Assembly (NCBI GenBank): GCA_964473645.1
Contig: CAYYPW010000013.1
Span: 94,905 to 158,904, forward strand
Origin: HdN1 sp964473645
GTDB lineage: Bacteria > Pseudomonadota > Gammaproteobacteria > Pseudomonadales > Ketobacteraceae
Direction: 5' to 3'
Length of the DNA: 64,000 bases
Shown: piece by piece, positions 17,432 through 26,572 of the stretch
How the letters are laid out: each line of letters begins with the position of its first letter
How positions within the stretch are numbered: position 1 is the first letter of the stretch
Notes under the pieces: model-generated
Databases searched by the model: none
Told to the model about the DNA's origin: nothing
Seen by the model: the letters and a program-made list of their open reading frames with translations, nothing else
Position numbers and translations under genes: made by a program

Positions 17432-19040
17432 GGCTGAGTTCAAGCAGCAGCATGCTCAAATCGGTTTTTATGTCGGTACCAAAAAACGGATTGTAAATAA
17501 AATTCATCGGGTCGGTGTCGTTCCCCAAAGGACTCGTGCCTGCCGGCATATTCAATGAATTGCGGAAATACGCGATACCGAAATCTACCTGGCCATATTC
17601 TTTCGTGGTCAAACCAAAACCAGCTCCAAACAGTTTGCCTGACCCCATGGGCAGCAACGGTGTGTAACCACCTCTAGGCAGCGAGGTCGGTCGATCTTCA
17701 ACACCCAAACGCAACACCAGTTGATCTGACCAGGCATATTCCAGCCCCACGGCCCAATTCCAGGTATCTTCCAGCCCAAGCGGAAACACCAACGCGTTGC
17801 TGGTGGATTCGCCGACATACTCCGCCAGACGCAAAAAATCAATGGACTTCGAAAGTTCCAATGGAAGCTCTTGCCAGGTAGACCAGCCTGCGTATTTGTA
17901 GTCAATATTCAATTTAACGTCTGGTGTGAGCTGCACACTGGTGCCCAACATAAATTGTTCGGGCATTTCCATTTCAAGCTTGACCTTCCCCTCGGTTTGG
18001 CTTTGCCCGGTGGGAAATTCGTAGCCCAACATTCTCACAATCGCATCAATCTGACCACCAAGCGGCGACCCCACCAACGGCACCAACACCGAACTCCAGG
18101 CGTCCGAACTGGTCCAGGAAAAGTCACCCTTCAGAGTCATGGGCATCGGCGCAATATAGTTCATCCCAAAAGTAAGCCACTGAATCGGTTGCCAAAGAAC
18201 ACCAAAATTGAACCCGATCGTGAGAGGGCTTTCGACCTCTAGCGCCATATAGCCCAATTCTTCATAAGGCGAAAAATTGCCACCACAAAGCAGTTCAAGC
18301 GGTGGTCGCGCTGGGTCGGCACCGGTGCAGTTGAGCATGGGGCCCTGCTGCAATTCACCCAGTTCAAAAATGCTTGGATTCCCGCCGCGAAACGGCAATT
18401 CGAAACCCACACCACCGTAATTGAAGGTCATCGCAGCACCTACGGTTAATTCATCATTGACGCGATAGGCGAAGCTGGGCGAAAAATATGTCACCACCAT
18501 AAACGACATGCGTTGGCCAATCCAGCGACTGGGATCGTCCTCACTACGGTACAATCCCACCATCATGGGTGAATAAACGTTGGTGGCGAGGGTCATGTCC
18601 CCATCGGGTGTGCCATAAGAAACACCACCCAGAGGGGCGAACAAAATCGGAACGTCGGTCATACCGACAAAGGGCAGCATCAACGACGCGCCTGCGGTGG
18701 TACCGGTGGTTTGATAGGCGTCATTTTCTTTAAAATACGGCTGACCACGATGCGCATCAATGGCAGCCGCTGTTTCGGGATCATAATCGCCGAATTCCAT
18801 ATCGATACCGAAGGTACCTGCGACCACTTTGAAATGGGATTGACGCCCCCTCAGATTGATCAAACCAGCGGGGTTAAAATGAATCGAGTCAATGCCAGGT
18901 GGGTCGGCCGTTACCGCATGCCCCAATGCAACCGCTTTGGCACTACCGATGGTTAAACTGTCGGTAAGTGTCGCCACCGCCGGTGTCGACCCAATGGCCA
19001 GCCACAAACCACACCAACAACGTGCTCGAAGGAGATCCAT
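17415..19040 (-). CDS. FadL/OmpP1/TodX-family outer membrane transporter (copy 2)
   Basis: 541-residue paralogue of the 2061-3698 protein. After the signal peptide comes SAKAVALGHAVTADPPGID and HFNPAGL, the FadL hatch region. Central loops carry two Cys pairs (LNCTGADP, ELLCGGNF), and the barrel ends LSLSQRF. It is divergent from the TetR gene at 19191, with a 13-bp perfect palindrome 22 bp before its start; local repression by that TetR is the simplest reading. Its stop lies inside the 3' end of the SNF2 gene. The substrate is probably hydrophobic. Confidence 0.92.
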   Translation of the reverse strand: MDLLRARCWCGLWLAIGSTPAVATLTDSLTIGSAKAVALGHAVTADPPGIDSIHFNPAGLINLRGRQSHFKVVAGTFGIDMEFGDYDPETAAAIDAHRGQPYFKENDAYQTTGTTAGASLMLPFVGMTDVPILFAPLGGVSYGTPDGDMTLATNVYSPMMVGLYRSEDDPSRWIGQRMSFMVVTYFSPSFAYRVNDELTVGAAMTFNYGGVGFELPFRGGNPSIFELGELQQGPMLNCTGADPARPPLELLCGGNFSPYEELGYMALEVESPLTIGFNFGVLWQPIQWLTFGMNYIAPMPMTLKGDFSWTSSDAWSSVLVPLVGSPLGGQIDAIVRMLGYEFPTGQSQTEGKVKLEMEMPEQFMLGTSVQLTPDVKLNIDYKYAGWSTWQELPLELSKSIDFLRLAEYVGESTSNALVFPLGLEDTWNWAVGLEYAWSDQLVLRLGVEDRPTSLPRGGYTPLLPMGSGKLFGAGFGLTTKEYGQVDFGIAYFRNSLNMPAGTSPLGNDTDPMNFIYNPFFGTDIKTDLSMLLLELSLSQRF

Positions 19041-19061
19041 GTCATTTGCCTGCTTGTTATT

Positions 19062-19104
19062 TTATGTAGCATGATTACATATGTTGTGTAGTCATGCTAC
19101 ATAA
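19062..19104. promoter_or_regulatory. 13-bp perfect inverted repeat between FadL and TetR genes
   Basis: Arms TTATGTAGCATGA (19062-19074) and TCATGCTACATAA (19092-19104), spacer 17 bp, perfect over 13 bp. They lie in the divergent spacer between the second FadL gene and a TetR gene. That layout is typical of an autoregulated TetR operator that also represses the transporter. Confidence 0.75.
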
Positions 19105-19190
19105 CTGCTACCGCTATCCGGCAAAACTTTGTTTGCTGGCCTAAATTGCTTATATTTCAGATAGTTAGATGCAGGGTGGAGAAAGGACAA

Positions 19191-19784
19191 ATGACGATCA
19201 AACCGAGAACGCAACAGCAGCGTCGTGATGGCACCAGCCAAGCCGTGCTAGAAAGTGCTTGCGCGCTCTTTGGTGCACGGGGCTATCAAGACACAGCGTT
19301 GGAAGATATTGCAATGGATTGCGGTACCACCATTCGCCCGATCTATCACTATTTCAAAAGCAAAAAGAACCTGTTCTTGGCCGTGACCGAACACATGGAG
19401 CAAAAGCTGTTTGAATCGCTGAAGACTGTGAATGCGCACAATAACGAGCCCACGTCGCTGCTGAATTATTGGGAAACGTTCACCTTCTTCGGTCAGGATG
19501 CTGCTTTTCGTCAAATCGTATTGGTGGATGCGCCGTCCATATTGGGCCGCGAGCGCTGGGAGAACTCACCTGTGGTCACACTGGCCATCGATATTCTTTG
19601 CTCCCTGGTGCCGCATTTGCGCCCGGAAAGCCGAATTCTCGTCGCTCGTATGCTGGTGGCCGCATTGACGGAGGCAGCGTTGGCACTGTCTGAACCGGGT
19701 AACGCCGAGAAGGAACGCGCCTTTGAGGAGGTTTCTGAGTTGATTAAAACACTGTTAGGCACAACTAGATCGGAGTTAACATGA
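19191..19784 (+). CDS. TetR/AcrR-family transcriptional regulator
   Basis: 197-residue regulator. The helix-turn-helix reads VLESACALFGARGYQDTALE with DIAMDCGTTIRPIYHYFKSK. The start ATG at 19191 has AAAGGA in front; an upstream TTG at 19146 is weaker. It is divergent from a FadL transporter, with a strong palindrome between, so it likely senses the transported compound or its CoA ester and controls both genes. It ends in an ATGA overlap with the lipocalin gene. Confidence 0.9.
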   Translation: MTIKPRTQQQRRDGTSQAVLESACALFGARGYQDTALEDIAMDCGTTIRPIYHYFKSKKNLFLAVTEHMEQKLFESLKTVNAHNNEPTSLLNYWETFTFFGQDAAFRQIVLVDAPSILGRERWENSPVVTLAIDILCSLVPHLRPESRILVARMLVAALTEAALALSEPGNAEKERAFEEVSELIKTLLGTTRSELT

Positions 19785-20296
19785 GATTTGCTATAGCGAT
19801 TATCGCAATATTAGGCCTTACAGGCTGTCTCGGCATGCCGGAAAAAGTGTCTCCAATTAAATCATTTGAGTTGAGCCGCTACTTGGGAAAATGGTACGAA
19901 ATAGCGCGATTAGATCATTCATTCGAGCGAGGGCTTGAAAAGATATCTGCCGAATACTCAATTGCGGGCGACGGTGGTGTATCGGTCGTGAATCGTGGCT
20001 ATTCATCGGAAGATGCAGAATGGAAGGAAGCGATTGGAAAAGCATATTTTGTGAACAGTGAGAATGAAGGGTACCTTAAAGTATCGTTTTTCGGTCCGTT
20101 CTATGGTTCCTATGTGATTTTCGAAATTGACCGAGTAAATTATGAATATGCTTTTATTTCTGGCCCAGATACTTCTTATTTGTGGCTTTTGGCACGAAAG
20201 CCTGATGTACCACAGGAGGTAATAGAAAAATTCAAAAAAAGATCAAAAGAGTTAGGGTTTAATACTGACGAATTAATTTTTGTAAATCATCATTGA
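19781..20296 (+). CDS. blc: Bacterial lipocalin lipoprotein (Blc family)
   Basis: 171 residues. Lipoprotein signal MRFAIAIIAILGLTGC with a clear lipobox. The lipocalin GxW motif is in YLGKWYEIARLDHSFERG, and LKVSFFGPFYGSY plus DTSYLWLLARKP closely follow the E. coli Blc pattern. It is an outer membrane lipoprotein that binds fatty acids or lysophospholipids. The start overlaps the TetR stop (ATGA), so it is coupled to that gene. The coding sequence is visibly AT-richer than its neighbours, with AAA/ATT/TTA codons, which may indicate recent transfer. Confidence 0.93.
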   Translation: MRFAIAIIAILGLTGCLGMPEKVSPIKSFELSRYLGKWYEIARLDHSFERGLEKISAEYSIAGDGGVSVVNRGYSSEDAEWKEAIGKAYFVNSENEGYLKVSFFGPFYGSYVIFEIDRVNYEYAFISGPDTSYLWLLARKPDVPQEVIEKFKKRSKELGFNTDELIFVNHH

Positions 20297-20320
20297 ATTG
20301 CCTGATAAGTCACGCCACTC

Positions 20321-20355
20321 GCAGCCTTCGGCTGCTGGGACGCCGCTAGGCGGCG
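20321..20355. terminator. Paired hairpins between convergent genes
   Basis: Two adjacent GC-rich hairpins, GCAGCC-TTC-GGCTGC (20321-20335) and CGCCG-CTAGG-CGGCG (20341-20355), between the convergent lipocalin and JetD-like genes. There is no U tract, so termination is plausible but unproven. Confidence 0.45.
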
Positions 20356-20375
20356 CCCTTGGGTGATGAAGATTT

Positions 20376-21530
20376 TCAGTTTGCGCATTCCCAGGCCACG
20401 AATTCCTGGTCTATTGCCAAACCTGACCGACGCAATACAGGTAGCAACACATGATCTGCATAGCGACAGCCGGTGACGTTCGGATCGGTCTGCATTTCTT
20501 TTCCTGCATCGACAGGTTTATGCCCTTGGCCCACCTGTAACGCCTCGACCAAGCGGCGATATCCGGGTTCCCAGGCTTGCGCATTGGGAAAGGCGATCCG
20601 TAAACTTGCCAACACTCCCATGCCGGCAAAATCCAGGTCCCCCCAAAAATAGCAGGGTAAGGTAATCTCGCCTCGCCACATTTGTTCCAGCAGATGAATG
20701 GACAGCGCACTGCGTGTACTCGCAATACTGCAAAACACGGCATGCCCTGGTTCGCGAATGCGCGGAGAGGTTGCACGAAAACCGGCACAGTACACCAATG
20801 CCAGGTGTTGCGCTTCTTCTGGTGGATGTTCGGCAAAGCGCAAGAATGAATCCTGGTTCTCGATCCATAAAACCCCTTGCACTTCGTTCGGCACCACAAC
20901 ATTGAGCAGAATCGGGCGTGGTTTGATCCTGTGCATTTGCATCGGGAACACTTCACGCAACCAGATTTCTTTGTTTTCAGCGAACTTGGAATCGCCCCAA
21001 AAGCAGCGGGCAGAAGCCTCACGCAAGGTTAACGGTTGCGACAAGCGGGCAAACGCAACCAACGCCTGTACGATTTCTTCGGCGCCACGGTTTTCATAGC
21101 GCAGCGGTGAATTCAGCATAAAGCGTACGCTCGCCGGCCAAAGCGACGCATTTTTTTCGATAGCCTCTTGCCATATCAACGAATACGGGTCGATGAGTGG
21201 ACGGTGTAACCATTCACGCACACACGCTTCGGCGTCGAGATTAAACTCTAACCGCATTTTCTCAAACTCTGGCTCGCCCGGTTTAGCGCGTGGGCCTTTG
21301 ATTGTCCAGATCAGGTATTGCTTGTCGAGCGAACGTATGAGCGACCAGATGTATTCTGCCTCTTCGCGAGCCGCATACAGCTCGGGACAATGCTTGCGGG
21401 TTAGCCGTAGCGTAAGTTTATCGTCGATATCATCGATAGGGCCTTGATCCAGGCGATCGATAAACTGATGCAACAAACTAAGCAGCGCGGGTTCTTCTTG
21501 CAACCAAGCGGGGGAATGTACTGTTTTCAT
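20376..21530 (-). CDS. JetD/MksG-like Toprim nuclease, separate from its SMC partners
   Basis: 384-residue protein of the DUF2220/JetD type. The C-terminal half holds a Toprim-like site: acidic VLWIENQDSF, then YFWGDLDFAGMGVLASLR with the Asp-x-Asp pair, and a final AIDQEF. The N-terminal ~200 residues are the arm region (HRPLIDPYSLIWQEAIEKN). In Wadjet/MksBEFG systems this subunit cleaves plasmid DNA held by the SMC complex. Normally it follows mksB directly; here mksF-E-B lie at 36487-42375 and a P450 gene follows mksB instead. The start ATG at 21530 is favoured over a GTG at 21572. Family assignment is good; partnership with the local Mks genes is inference. Confidence 0.78.
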   Translation of the reverse strand: MKTVHSPAWLQEEPALLSLLHQFIDRLDQGPIDDIDDKLTLRLTRKHCPELYAAREEAEYIWSLIRSLDKQYLIWTIKGPRAKPGEPEFEKMRLEFNLDAEACVREWLHRPLIDPYSLIWQEAIEKNASLWPASVRFMLNSPLRYENRGAEEIVQALVAFARLSQPLTLREASARCFWGDSKFAENKEIWLREVFPMQMHRIKPRPILLNVVVPNEVQGVLWIENQDSFLRFAEHPPEEAQHLALVYCAGFRATSPRIREPGHAVFCSIASTRSALSIHLLEQMWRGEITLPCYFWGDLDFAGMGVLASLRIAFPNAQAWEPGYRRLVEALQVGQGHKPVDAGKEMQTDPNVTGCRYADHVLLPVLRRSGLAIDQEFVAWECAN

Positions 21531-21572
21531 TACGCAGGCGCCCTGGATAGGCGCGACAGGGAAGAGGCACAC

Positions 21573-21901
21573 TATGGTAACAATCCCTGGGCGTTTTTCC
21601 TACTATCTCGTGTGAGAGTTCTTTCGTCAGTCGGGATGTCGCCGCTATCACTGACCGTTATACATTTTTTGTTACCTCGTGGATGGGTTGCCACGTTGAA
21701 AGGCGCTGTGGGCTCGTTTCGATGCGATGTCGACGGGGTCGCCTCAGGCATCCGCGCGACAATATTTCTGCCCTTGTCATAATCCAGTCCAAGAAACCCA
21801 ACCCCCGCCATATTTTCTTCATAGAGGATCGGTATTGTCGTCTGGCGTATGACCAAAAACACGCCCGGCTCAAACCACTACAACGACAAGACGCATTCAC
21901 T
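21573..21901. other. Intergenic region without a recognised gene
   Basis: 329 bp between the divergent JetD-like gene and the secreted PF13449-type gene. It should hold both promoters, but I see no convincing -35/-10 pair, repeat or RNA. Open frames crossing it are compositionally unconvincing. Confidence 0.4.
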
Positions 21902-23329
21902 ATGAAAAACACGCACATTCTCAATATGACCGTACTCGCCGGCAGCCTGCTGCTGGCCAATGCTGCCACGGCGGCTCCCTCCTTCATCAATGGCCTGGCA
22001 TTGCCTGGCGCGATGGGAGACACCTTTGGCACAGTCGTCAATGATGGCCGCCTGGGGTTCTTCTCGGACATTTATTACAATCCGGGTACCAATGAATGGT
22101 GGGGCTTGTCAGACCGAGGCCCCGGTGGCGGCTTTATCAGCTATGACACTCGGGTGCAGCGTTTTACGCTCGATGTTGACATGAACACCGGCGCCATTTC
22201 GAATTTTCAGGTGGCCGAGACGATCAAATTCTATAACGGTGGCAGCTCACTCAACGGTCTGGCACCAAGCACTACCAGCCTGCTGGGTAATTCTTTCGAT
22301 CCAGAAGGTATCGTCATCAATCCCAATAATGGCAACTTCCTGGTTTCGGACGAATACGGCCCCTCTGTCTATGAAATTGACCGTCATACGGGCAATGTAC
22401 TGAGAACATTTGAAACGCCCGCCAATCTGGTGCCACGCAATGCATCCACCCAGATTCCCAATTACGCAGGTGATACCAACAATACCGCAGGCAAACGCAC
22501 CAATCGTGGATTTGAAGGTCTGGCCATCAGCCCGGATGGGCAATACGCCTACGCGATGCTGCAAAGCGCCATGCTGGACGAAGGTGGCGGTAACGGTCGA
22601 GTGAATCGCATCGTTAAATTTGATATGAACACGGGTGAAGCGGTCGCGCAATTCGCCTATGAGATGAAACGTAACGGCCAGGGTCAGGGCATCTCCGCCC
22701 TGGTTGCCATCAACGACCACGAATTTTTGGTGCTGGAACGAAATAATCGCGGCGTTGGTATTGGCGCCGAACTGGCGACCGCAGACAAAGAGGTTTACCG
22801 AATTGATCTCACGGGGGCAACCGATGTGAGCAATATTGATCTGGATTCGGGTGCCAGTTTTACCCGTGTTTCCAAGACGGGCCCCTTCCTTGATCTTGAT
22901 GCCAATACCTTAAGTGAACTGGGCAACCGTTCCCCCGAAAAATGGGAAGGCCTTGCAGTCGGCCCACGCTTGAATGACGGCAGTTATTTATTACTGTCAG
23001 GCACGGATAACGATTACAGCGTTACCCAGAATAGCAACGGGCAACAATTTGACGTGTATTTGCGTTTCAGCGATGCCGACCCTTATGCGTCTTCCATTCA
23101 ATGCCCGCTGGGCCAAACAACCGGCTGTTTTCTCACCTCAAACACGAATGTGTACGCGTCTCTCACCAGCGACTACAGTCTGCTGCCGGGCGTATTGCAT
23201 GCCTACAAGGTCTCAGCCGAAGAGTTAGGTAATTATGTAACGCCGGTACCTGTACCGCCGGCTGCCTTGCTGTTCGTTTCCGGTCTGGGCGTATTGGCTG
23301 CGCGTCTGCGTCGTAAAAAATCAGCGTAA
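21902..23329 (+). CDS. Secreted esterase-like (phytase-fold) protein with VPxPPA C-terminal sorting tail
   Basis: 475 residues. Signal peptide from MKNTHILNMTVLAGSLLLAN to ATAAPSF. The body fits the 'esterase-like activity of phytase' family (PF13449): WWGLSDRGPGG, FDPEGIVINP, FLVSDEYGPSVYEID, NRGFEGLAISPDG and EKWEGLAVGPRL, a beta-propeller calcium-site pattern. The C-terminus VPVPPAALLFVSGLGVLAAR followed by LRRKKSA is a PEP-CTERM-type signal with transmembrane segment and basic end. It would be processed by an exosortase encoded elsewhere. Start at 21902 gives the signal peptide; the ribosome site is weak. Substrate unknown. Confidence 0.82.
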   Translation: MKNTHILNMTVLAGSLLLANAATAAPSFINGLALPGAMGDTFGTVVNDGRLGFFSDIYYNPGTNEWWGLSDRGPGGGFISYDTRVQRFTLDVDMNTGAISNFQVAETIKFYNGGSSLNGLAPSTTSLLGNSFDPEGIVINPNNGNFLVSDEYGPSVYEIDRHTGNVLRTFETPANLVPRNASTQIPNYAGDTNNTAGKRTNRGFEGLAISPDGQYAYAMLQSAMLDEGGGNGRVNRIVKFDMNTGEAVAQFAYEMKRNGQGQGISALVAINDHEFLVLERNNRGVGIGAELATADKEVYRIDLTGATDVSNIDLDSGASFTRVSKTGPFLDLDANTLSELGNRSPEKWEGLAVGPRLNDGSYLLLSGTDNDYSVTQNSNGQQFDVYLRFSDADPYASSIQCPLGQTTGCFLTSNTNVYASLTSDYSLLPGVLHAYKVSAEELGNYVTPVPVPPAALLFVSGLGVLAARLRRKKSA

Positions 23330-23339
23330 GGTCTGCACT

Positions 23340-23359
23340 GGGGATGCGATTGCATCCCC
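23340..23359. terminator. Hairpin after the PF13449-type gene
   Basis: Perfect 8-bp stem GGGGATGC-GATT-GCATCCCC in the short gap between two convergent genes. It lacks a T run, so it may act as a weak bidirectional terminator. Confidence 0.5.
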
Positions 23360-23408
23360 ATGAACTGCTGGCAAATACATTTTATAGCGCAAAACCGCTT
23401 ATAACGAC

Positions 23409-24557
23409 TTAACCAAGCCGCAGATGATTATCCCAGCCACCGGCAGGCAAGGTTAACGTCGTAACATTGATCCCGCCCTCATACGGTTCTATATACCGGC
23501 AAAGCCCTTGTCCCGATGACAACAAAAAACCCTTGTTCCAGGCAACAATACCGGCACAATCGGGCATATGAGCATCGGCAAGACAGGCAAGTGAGTGGCG
23601 GTCATAAATTAAAAACCGGTTTCCACGCGGTGCCGTGGTGGCAAACCAGGGTTGGCTAGGATGCACAGCGATACTGGCAAGATAGCCCTGCATTCGCACA
23701 AATTGCTCTTGCGGCATCGGCACAGGCACTAACGGCTTCCCTAAGGGTTTTACCGCCAACAAGGGCACATTAGCGTTCGCCTCCACGGGGTTGCCGACAT
23801 ATTGCTGCGCTGTCACGATTGCACCATCGGCTTGCACAGCGAGATGACGAATACTGCACATTGGATCAGACAAGGTGTCTTTACTGATCAGGCGACCCTC
23901 CAGCCCCACGTGCACCAAGCTCGACGCTATCGCTTCAGGGTTTTGTACTTCTCGGCTACTCGCCTCGGTGATCATGCCGCCATTGGCTGTGATAAACCCA
24001 CGCTGATCACGATCCCACTCCAGCTGATGCGGTTCAATGCCATGAGTGCTGATTTCATGCAAAAAATCAAAACCGTTGGCGTGCAGCCGGTAGACACCAA
24101 TAACGCCACGGCCAGGCTGCTGCAAATCGTTTTCGGTCAGATGGAGATGCTTACCCTCTGCATCAAATAATCCATGCCCATAAAAGTGCCTTTGTGGACG
24201 GGCCACCAACACCGATAACAGCTGCCCCTGCCTGGTGTCCACCCAATAACAATGCGTGCCGGGCCGGCGTGCGACAAACAGCGCCTGCTGCCTGCCTGGG
24301 TGCACCACAATGTCATGACAGCGCTGATCAGTTGCCAGTGAAAAGCAGGGCTTGCCATCGAGCGCATAACCCACTGCCCAGTGGCGGCCCTCGAGATCAT
24401 CGCGGGCTGACAGTAGCAATGGATTTCCTGCCGTGTCCTTGGCCCATGCGCTGGCTGACGCTCCCAGTGCCGTAAATCCCGAGCTTGTTATTCCCAATGT
24501 CGTTAACCCCAATGAGAGCGCAAGCGCCTGGCGACGATTAAATTCAATCGCCATCAT
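23409..24557 (-). CDS. DUF1513 protein of the imelysin cluster
   Basis: 382 residues; N-terminal NRRQALALSLGLTTLGITSS looks like a Tat-type or Sec signal, and the rest is a YncE-like beta-propeller (VYRLHANGFDFLHEISTHGI, HQLEWDRDQRGFITANGG). DUF1513 genes usually follow imelysin and di-heme oxidoreductase genes in iron-responsive operons. GGAGGT lies eight bases before the ATG at 24557. That ribosome site is inside a remnant of an imelysin gene end, whose TGA overlaps this start. It is now separated from the rest of its operon by a metalloprotease gene on the other strand, so its promoter is unclear. Confidence 0.87.
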   Translation of the reverse strand: MMAIEFNRRQALALSLGLTTLGITSSGFTALGASASAWAKDTAGNPLLLSARDDLEGRHWAVGYALDGKPCFSLATDQRCHDIVVHPGRQQALFVARRPGTHCYWVDTRQGQLLSVLVARPQRHFYGHGLFDAEGKHLHLTENDLQQPGRGVIGVYRLHANGFDFLHEISTHGIEPHQLEWDRDQRGFITANGGMITEASSREVQNPEAIASSLVHVGLEGRLISKDTLSDPMCSIRHLAVQADGAIVTAQQYVGNPVEANANVPLLAVKPLGKPLVPVPMPQEQFVRMQGYLASIAVHPSQPWFATTAPRGNRFLIYDRHSLACLADAHMPDCAGIVAWNKGFLLSSGQGLCRYIEPYEGGINVTTLTLPAGGWDNHLRLG

Positions 24558-24681
24558 GGGTATTACCTCCGGGTGGAATTGGCAACGCGCTGCTCACATC
24601 GCGCATATATTGCAGATGCAGTAATTTCATTTGTTTGGATAAGCCCTTGAGTTGCGTGCGCCCATTCGCACTTTTCAGCAT
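24544..24681 (-). pseudogene. Remnant of an imelysin 3' end
   Basis: A 45-codon open stretch on the minus strand starting MLKSANGRTQLKGLSKQMKL and ending GGNTHDGD-stop. It matches the last 45 residues of the intact imelysin at 26573-27691 (31 of 45 identical by my count), and the DNA match continues to about 24690. Its stop overlaps the DUF1513 start exactly as in an intact imelysin-DUF1513 pair. Confidence 0.8.
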
Positions 24682-24690
24682 CGCCCATGA

Positions 24691-25110
24691 TGAAAAGCAA
24701 CGGCGTGCGGTCGAGACTATAAATTTTCTATCACAAAAGTGTACGTGTAAATGACCAAAACAAATGTAGCGAATGCAGGGGGTTTTGGCGCCGATCCAAA
24801 TACACCAGGGTGAAACGCCAATTCTTCACACTCTGTGCCACCGTTTTCGTCACATTTACCCCGCCTGATTTCTTCACATCTTCGCGCCCAGAAGCATCAC
24901 TGAACGACAGGCTGATGCAGGTCACAATGACTCTGACCCAAATTTCTCAACAGTCTTGGCATCAACGCGACGCAGGCATACGTCATCTGCGTAACAAGCG
25001 CTACACCGCTGCATTTTGCTAACGCAATGACAAGAGAATGGTGAGAAATGCGGATCAGGAGACTCACCGTCTCCGTCATAAAAGACCAAAAATAAAGAGG
25101 GAGATCTTGC
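24691..25110. other. Non-coding upstream region of the metalloprotease gene
   Basis: 420 bp between the imelysin remnant and the metalloprotease start. It is AT-richer at 24715-24850 and presumably holds the protease promoter. I find no gene, insertion-sequence end or clear promoter in it. Confidence 0.4.
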
Positions 25111-26493
25111 ATGAATACTTTCACCAAACTGTGGGCCGGGTTGCTGATGGGGACCTGCGCCTCAGGCACCCTGGCGGCGACGTCAGGCCTGGTGTCGGCC
25201 GAACGCTTGAGCATTGCCGCACTAGAAGCCAGCCACGTCGCCGAACTCCGGCTACCGCAGCCCGAAACATCCACGATGGAAGAGCCACAAAAAGAAGAAG
25301 CAAAACTCCAGATGGTGGCCAACGCCGATTTCGTTTCCAAGCTGAGTGCAGGCGCGGAAACCTTTGAAGCCAGTGGGAGCACCAGTCTGAGCCTGTCGGC
25401 CACGCGGGAGAAATTGGCCGGAGGCGAAGTGGAAGTGAATGGCCTCAACATGGTGTTCAAGAACGTGCCGCAGGCCGCACTTACGCACAACACCTATAAC
25501 GGCCCCAAACTGGGAACGGTAGGCTTTGCTGCTGATGCCGGCCAGTCCCTGCGTTATGACCGTGATGCCGGCACGGTGGAGGGCAAGGTCAGTGGATATC
25601 TGGATGCGCCTTACATGAGCGAACTGGCTGCGCCAATGCGTGACGACTACGACGACTACGTGGAAACACCGCGCCAACCCGCCACCCTCTATGTGCGCAT
25701 ACAACTGGAACGCGCCCTCGATGAATCCGCCGATGATCAGCCATTGAGGCAAAAGGGCGAGGTTTCCATGCACCTCGATGCGCCGGCTGACAAGCGCCTC
25801 GCTGCCATGGATTTACAGGCCAAGTTTGTCGCAACGTCCATCGCCATCGAACACCTCATTACCTTTTACTGGGAAGCGGCCAAACGCTTGTGTGTGCAAC
25901 CGGTAAGGATAGGCTGGTTCGGTTACGGTGGGTTCTGGCCACCCATGCTGCAATTGTTTTACACAGGCGCAGGCCTGCCATTCGGATTGCCGGGAGCAAA
26001 CACCGAATGGGCCAAGGCAGATGTTGTCTTCACGGTGCGCGACTGGAAAACGGTGTGGAAATCGCAATACGTCACTTTCGATTCAAGTGAGGCAACTGCG
26101 CTGAAAGCAGAAGTGGATGATGCAGACTGCGTCGAAGTATTTTTTGTTCGCGAATTTTCCCCTGCCTCCATGTGGGGAGGTGGCGCGACCTGGGGATTGG
26201 GCACCGCTAACACCAAAATCATCAGCAGCGACGGCAATGCTGTCGGCGGCATTGATCTGACGCACCTGGCGCATGAGATTGGGCATGCCATCGGCCTACC
26301 ACACCCCACCGGCGCGGCCGGGGTGAGCACCAACACCCTGATGTGCCCCAGCGGCTGGATGAACGACAACCCCAAACGTAACAGTCAGGAGAACAAGGAC
26401 AATATCGTTAATCCGCTTTTCACTTTCACGCTGAAACTGAAAACCACAGGCCCCAACTGCAATAACAGCGCAGATTGCGGCGCCTGTCCATAA
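25111..26493 (+). CDS. Secreted zinc metalloprotease (HExxHxxGxxH)
   Basis: 460 residues. Signal peptide MNTFTKLWAGLLMGTCASG with ...TLAATS. The zinc site HEIGHAIGLPH near residue 390 has the metzincin spacing HExxHxxGxxH, and TLMCPSGWM downstream could be the Met-turn. About 380 residues precede it, including a likely pro-region and an all-beta part; the C-terminus has several Cys (CNNSADCGACP). GAGGGAG precedes the ATG at 25111. It lies in opposite orientation inside the imelysin-DUF1513 operon, bracketed by duplicated junction sequence, so it is probably an inserted gene. Target unknown. Confidence 0.85.
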   Translation: MNTFTKLWAGLLMGTCASGTLAATSGLVSAERLSIAALEASHVAELRLPQPETSTMEEPQKEEAKLQMVANADFVSKLSAGAETFEASGSTSLSLSATREKLAGGEVEVNGLNMVFKNVPQAALTHNTYNGPKLGTVGFAADAGQSLRYDRDAGTVEGKVSGYLDAPYMSELAAPMRDDYDDYVETPRQPATLYVRIQLERALDESADDQPLRQKGEVSMHLDAPADKRLAAMDLQAKFVATSIAIEHLITFYWEAAKRLCVQPVRIGWFGYGGFWPPMLQLFYTGAGLPFGLPGANTEWAKADVVFTVRDWKTVWKSQYVTFDSSEATALKAEVDDADCVEVFFVREFSPASMWGGGATWGLGTANTKIISSDGNAVGGIDLTHLAHEIGHAIGLPHPTGAAGVSTNTLMCPSGWMNDNPKRNSQENKDNIVNPLFTFTLKLKTTGPNCNNSADCGACP

Positions 26494-26507
26494 CGATAAT
26501 ACTATGG

Positions 26508-26535
26508 GCCCAAAGGAAAGGGATTTCCCTTGGGC
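26508..26535. terminator. Hairpin between metalloprotease and imelysin genes
   Basis: 12-bp stem with one mismatch (GCCCAAAGGAAA / TTTCCCTTGGGC, loop GGGA) between convergent genes. It is a likely bidirectional terminator despite lacking a long T run. Confidence 0.6.
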
Positions 26536-26572
26536 TTGAAGGTTTGAACTAAACGTCTGACGTCAGTCAATC

